From: Bryobacterales bacterium
GTDB taxonomy: Bacteria; Acidobacteriota; Terriglobia; Bryobacterales; Bryobacteraceae
NCBI GenBank assembly: GCA_016716385.1
Contig: JADJWL010000025.1
Span: 744,001-808,000 of the forward strand
Length of the DNA stretch: 64,000 nucleotides
Reading direction: 5' to 3'
Positions 63,955-64,000 of the stretch are shown here, piece after piece. How positions within the stretch are numbered: the first letter of the stretch is position 1; each line of letters starts with the position of its first letter. The position numbers were made by a program, and so were the translations under genes. Below the pieces are notes generated by a model. That model did not search any database and had not been told where the DNA came from. It was given only the letters and a program-made list of their open reading frames with translations.

Positions 63955-64000
63955 ATGGAAGACGAGCGTAGTTTCGCAGAAGAGCCGGAAGCGGAAGACA
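63955..64000 (+). CDS. nusG: Transcription termination/antitermination factor NusG, N-terminal start only
   Basis: The window ends after 15 codons of a frame starting ATG at 63955 (MEDERSFAEEPEAED). These residues are an acidic N-terminal extension and carry no family motif, so the call rests on position, 12 bp after secE, where nusG is nearly always found. Confidence 0.7.
   Translation, partial: MEDERSFAEEPEAED

Overview
The window is a dense, high-G+C bacterial chromosome segment of about 50 real protein genes, four tRNAs and no rRNA, phage, insertion sequence or CRISPR array. The outer-membrane assembly genes show a diderm. The mix of Omp85/TamB, PQQ-like propellers, an SMP-30 family gene, Tat-exported Gfo/Idh/MocA oxidoreductase, creatininase, a GH36-like enzyme and AtuA-type acyl-CoA catabolism fits an Acidobacteriota member close to Bryobacterales/Solibacter. 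That placement is inference from gene content; no marker tree could be run.

Layout. 1-10 kb is housekeeping: mnmG (partial) diverges from purD. A tRNA-Arg carries the stop codons of both flanking genes. A leftward operon runs Ldh_2 dehydrogenase-xseB-ispA-tlyA-nadK-DASS transporter. Then come ppa and a folD-coaE-trypsin-like protease operon. 11.6-22.6 kb is leftward catabolism and surface chemistry: an Atu-like acyl-CoA unit (carboxyltransferase, AtuA split into two genes, enoyl-CoA hydratase, acyl-CoA dehydrogenase), pcm, a polysaccharide deacetylase, then a LuxE-like/LuxC-like carboxylate reductase pair with a glycosyltransferase.

22.8-31.5 kb has a ThiF/MoeB-type E1 enzyme diverging from an outer-membrane operon (Omp85, SurA-N-like protein, TamB). 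31.5-36.2 kb has a Tat-exported oxidoreductase followed by a PaaK/CapK-like adenylate-forming enzyme and an SsuA/SsuC-type importer without an ATPase gene. 36-42.2 kb holds a GH15 glucoamylase/trehalase, a zinc-ribbon protein, an esterase, a creatininase and a PLP gamma-family enzyme. At 42.24-42.64 kb is a decayed C-terminal remnant of a PaaK/CapK-like gene, paralogous to the intact gene at 32.9 kb.

42.7-48.6 kb is the ATP synthase operon (b', b, delta, alpha, gamma, beta, epsilon) without the a and c subunit genes. 48.6-57.4 kb is accessory: PQQ propeller, a frameshifted SMP-30 gene, a GH36-like enzyme, a class IV aminotransferase, thiO, an orphan HipA-like kinase and a histone-H1-like Lys/Ala protein. 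57.5-64 kb holds mltD, a NarL-type two-component pair, trmJ, and the tRNA-Tyr/tRNA-Thr/tuf/tRNA-Trp/secE/nusG block.

The most notable observations are: a recurring -10-like hexamer placed 5-8 nt before start codons with no Shine-Dalgarno (candidate leaderless transcripts); the tRNA that terminates two convergent ORFs; the LuxE/LuxC/glycosyltransferase cluster without luciferase; the ligase-importer operon and its pseudogene relative; and the G-ending codon bias of tuf.
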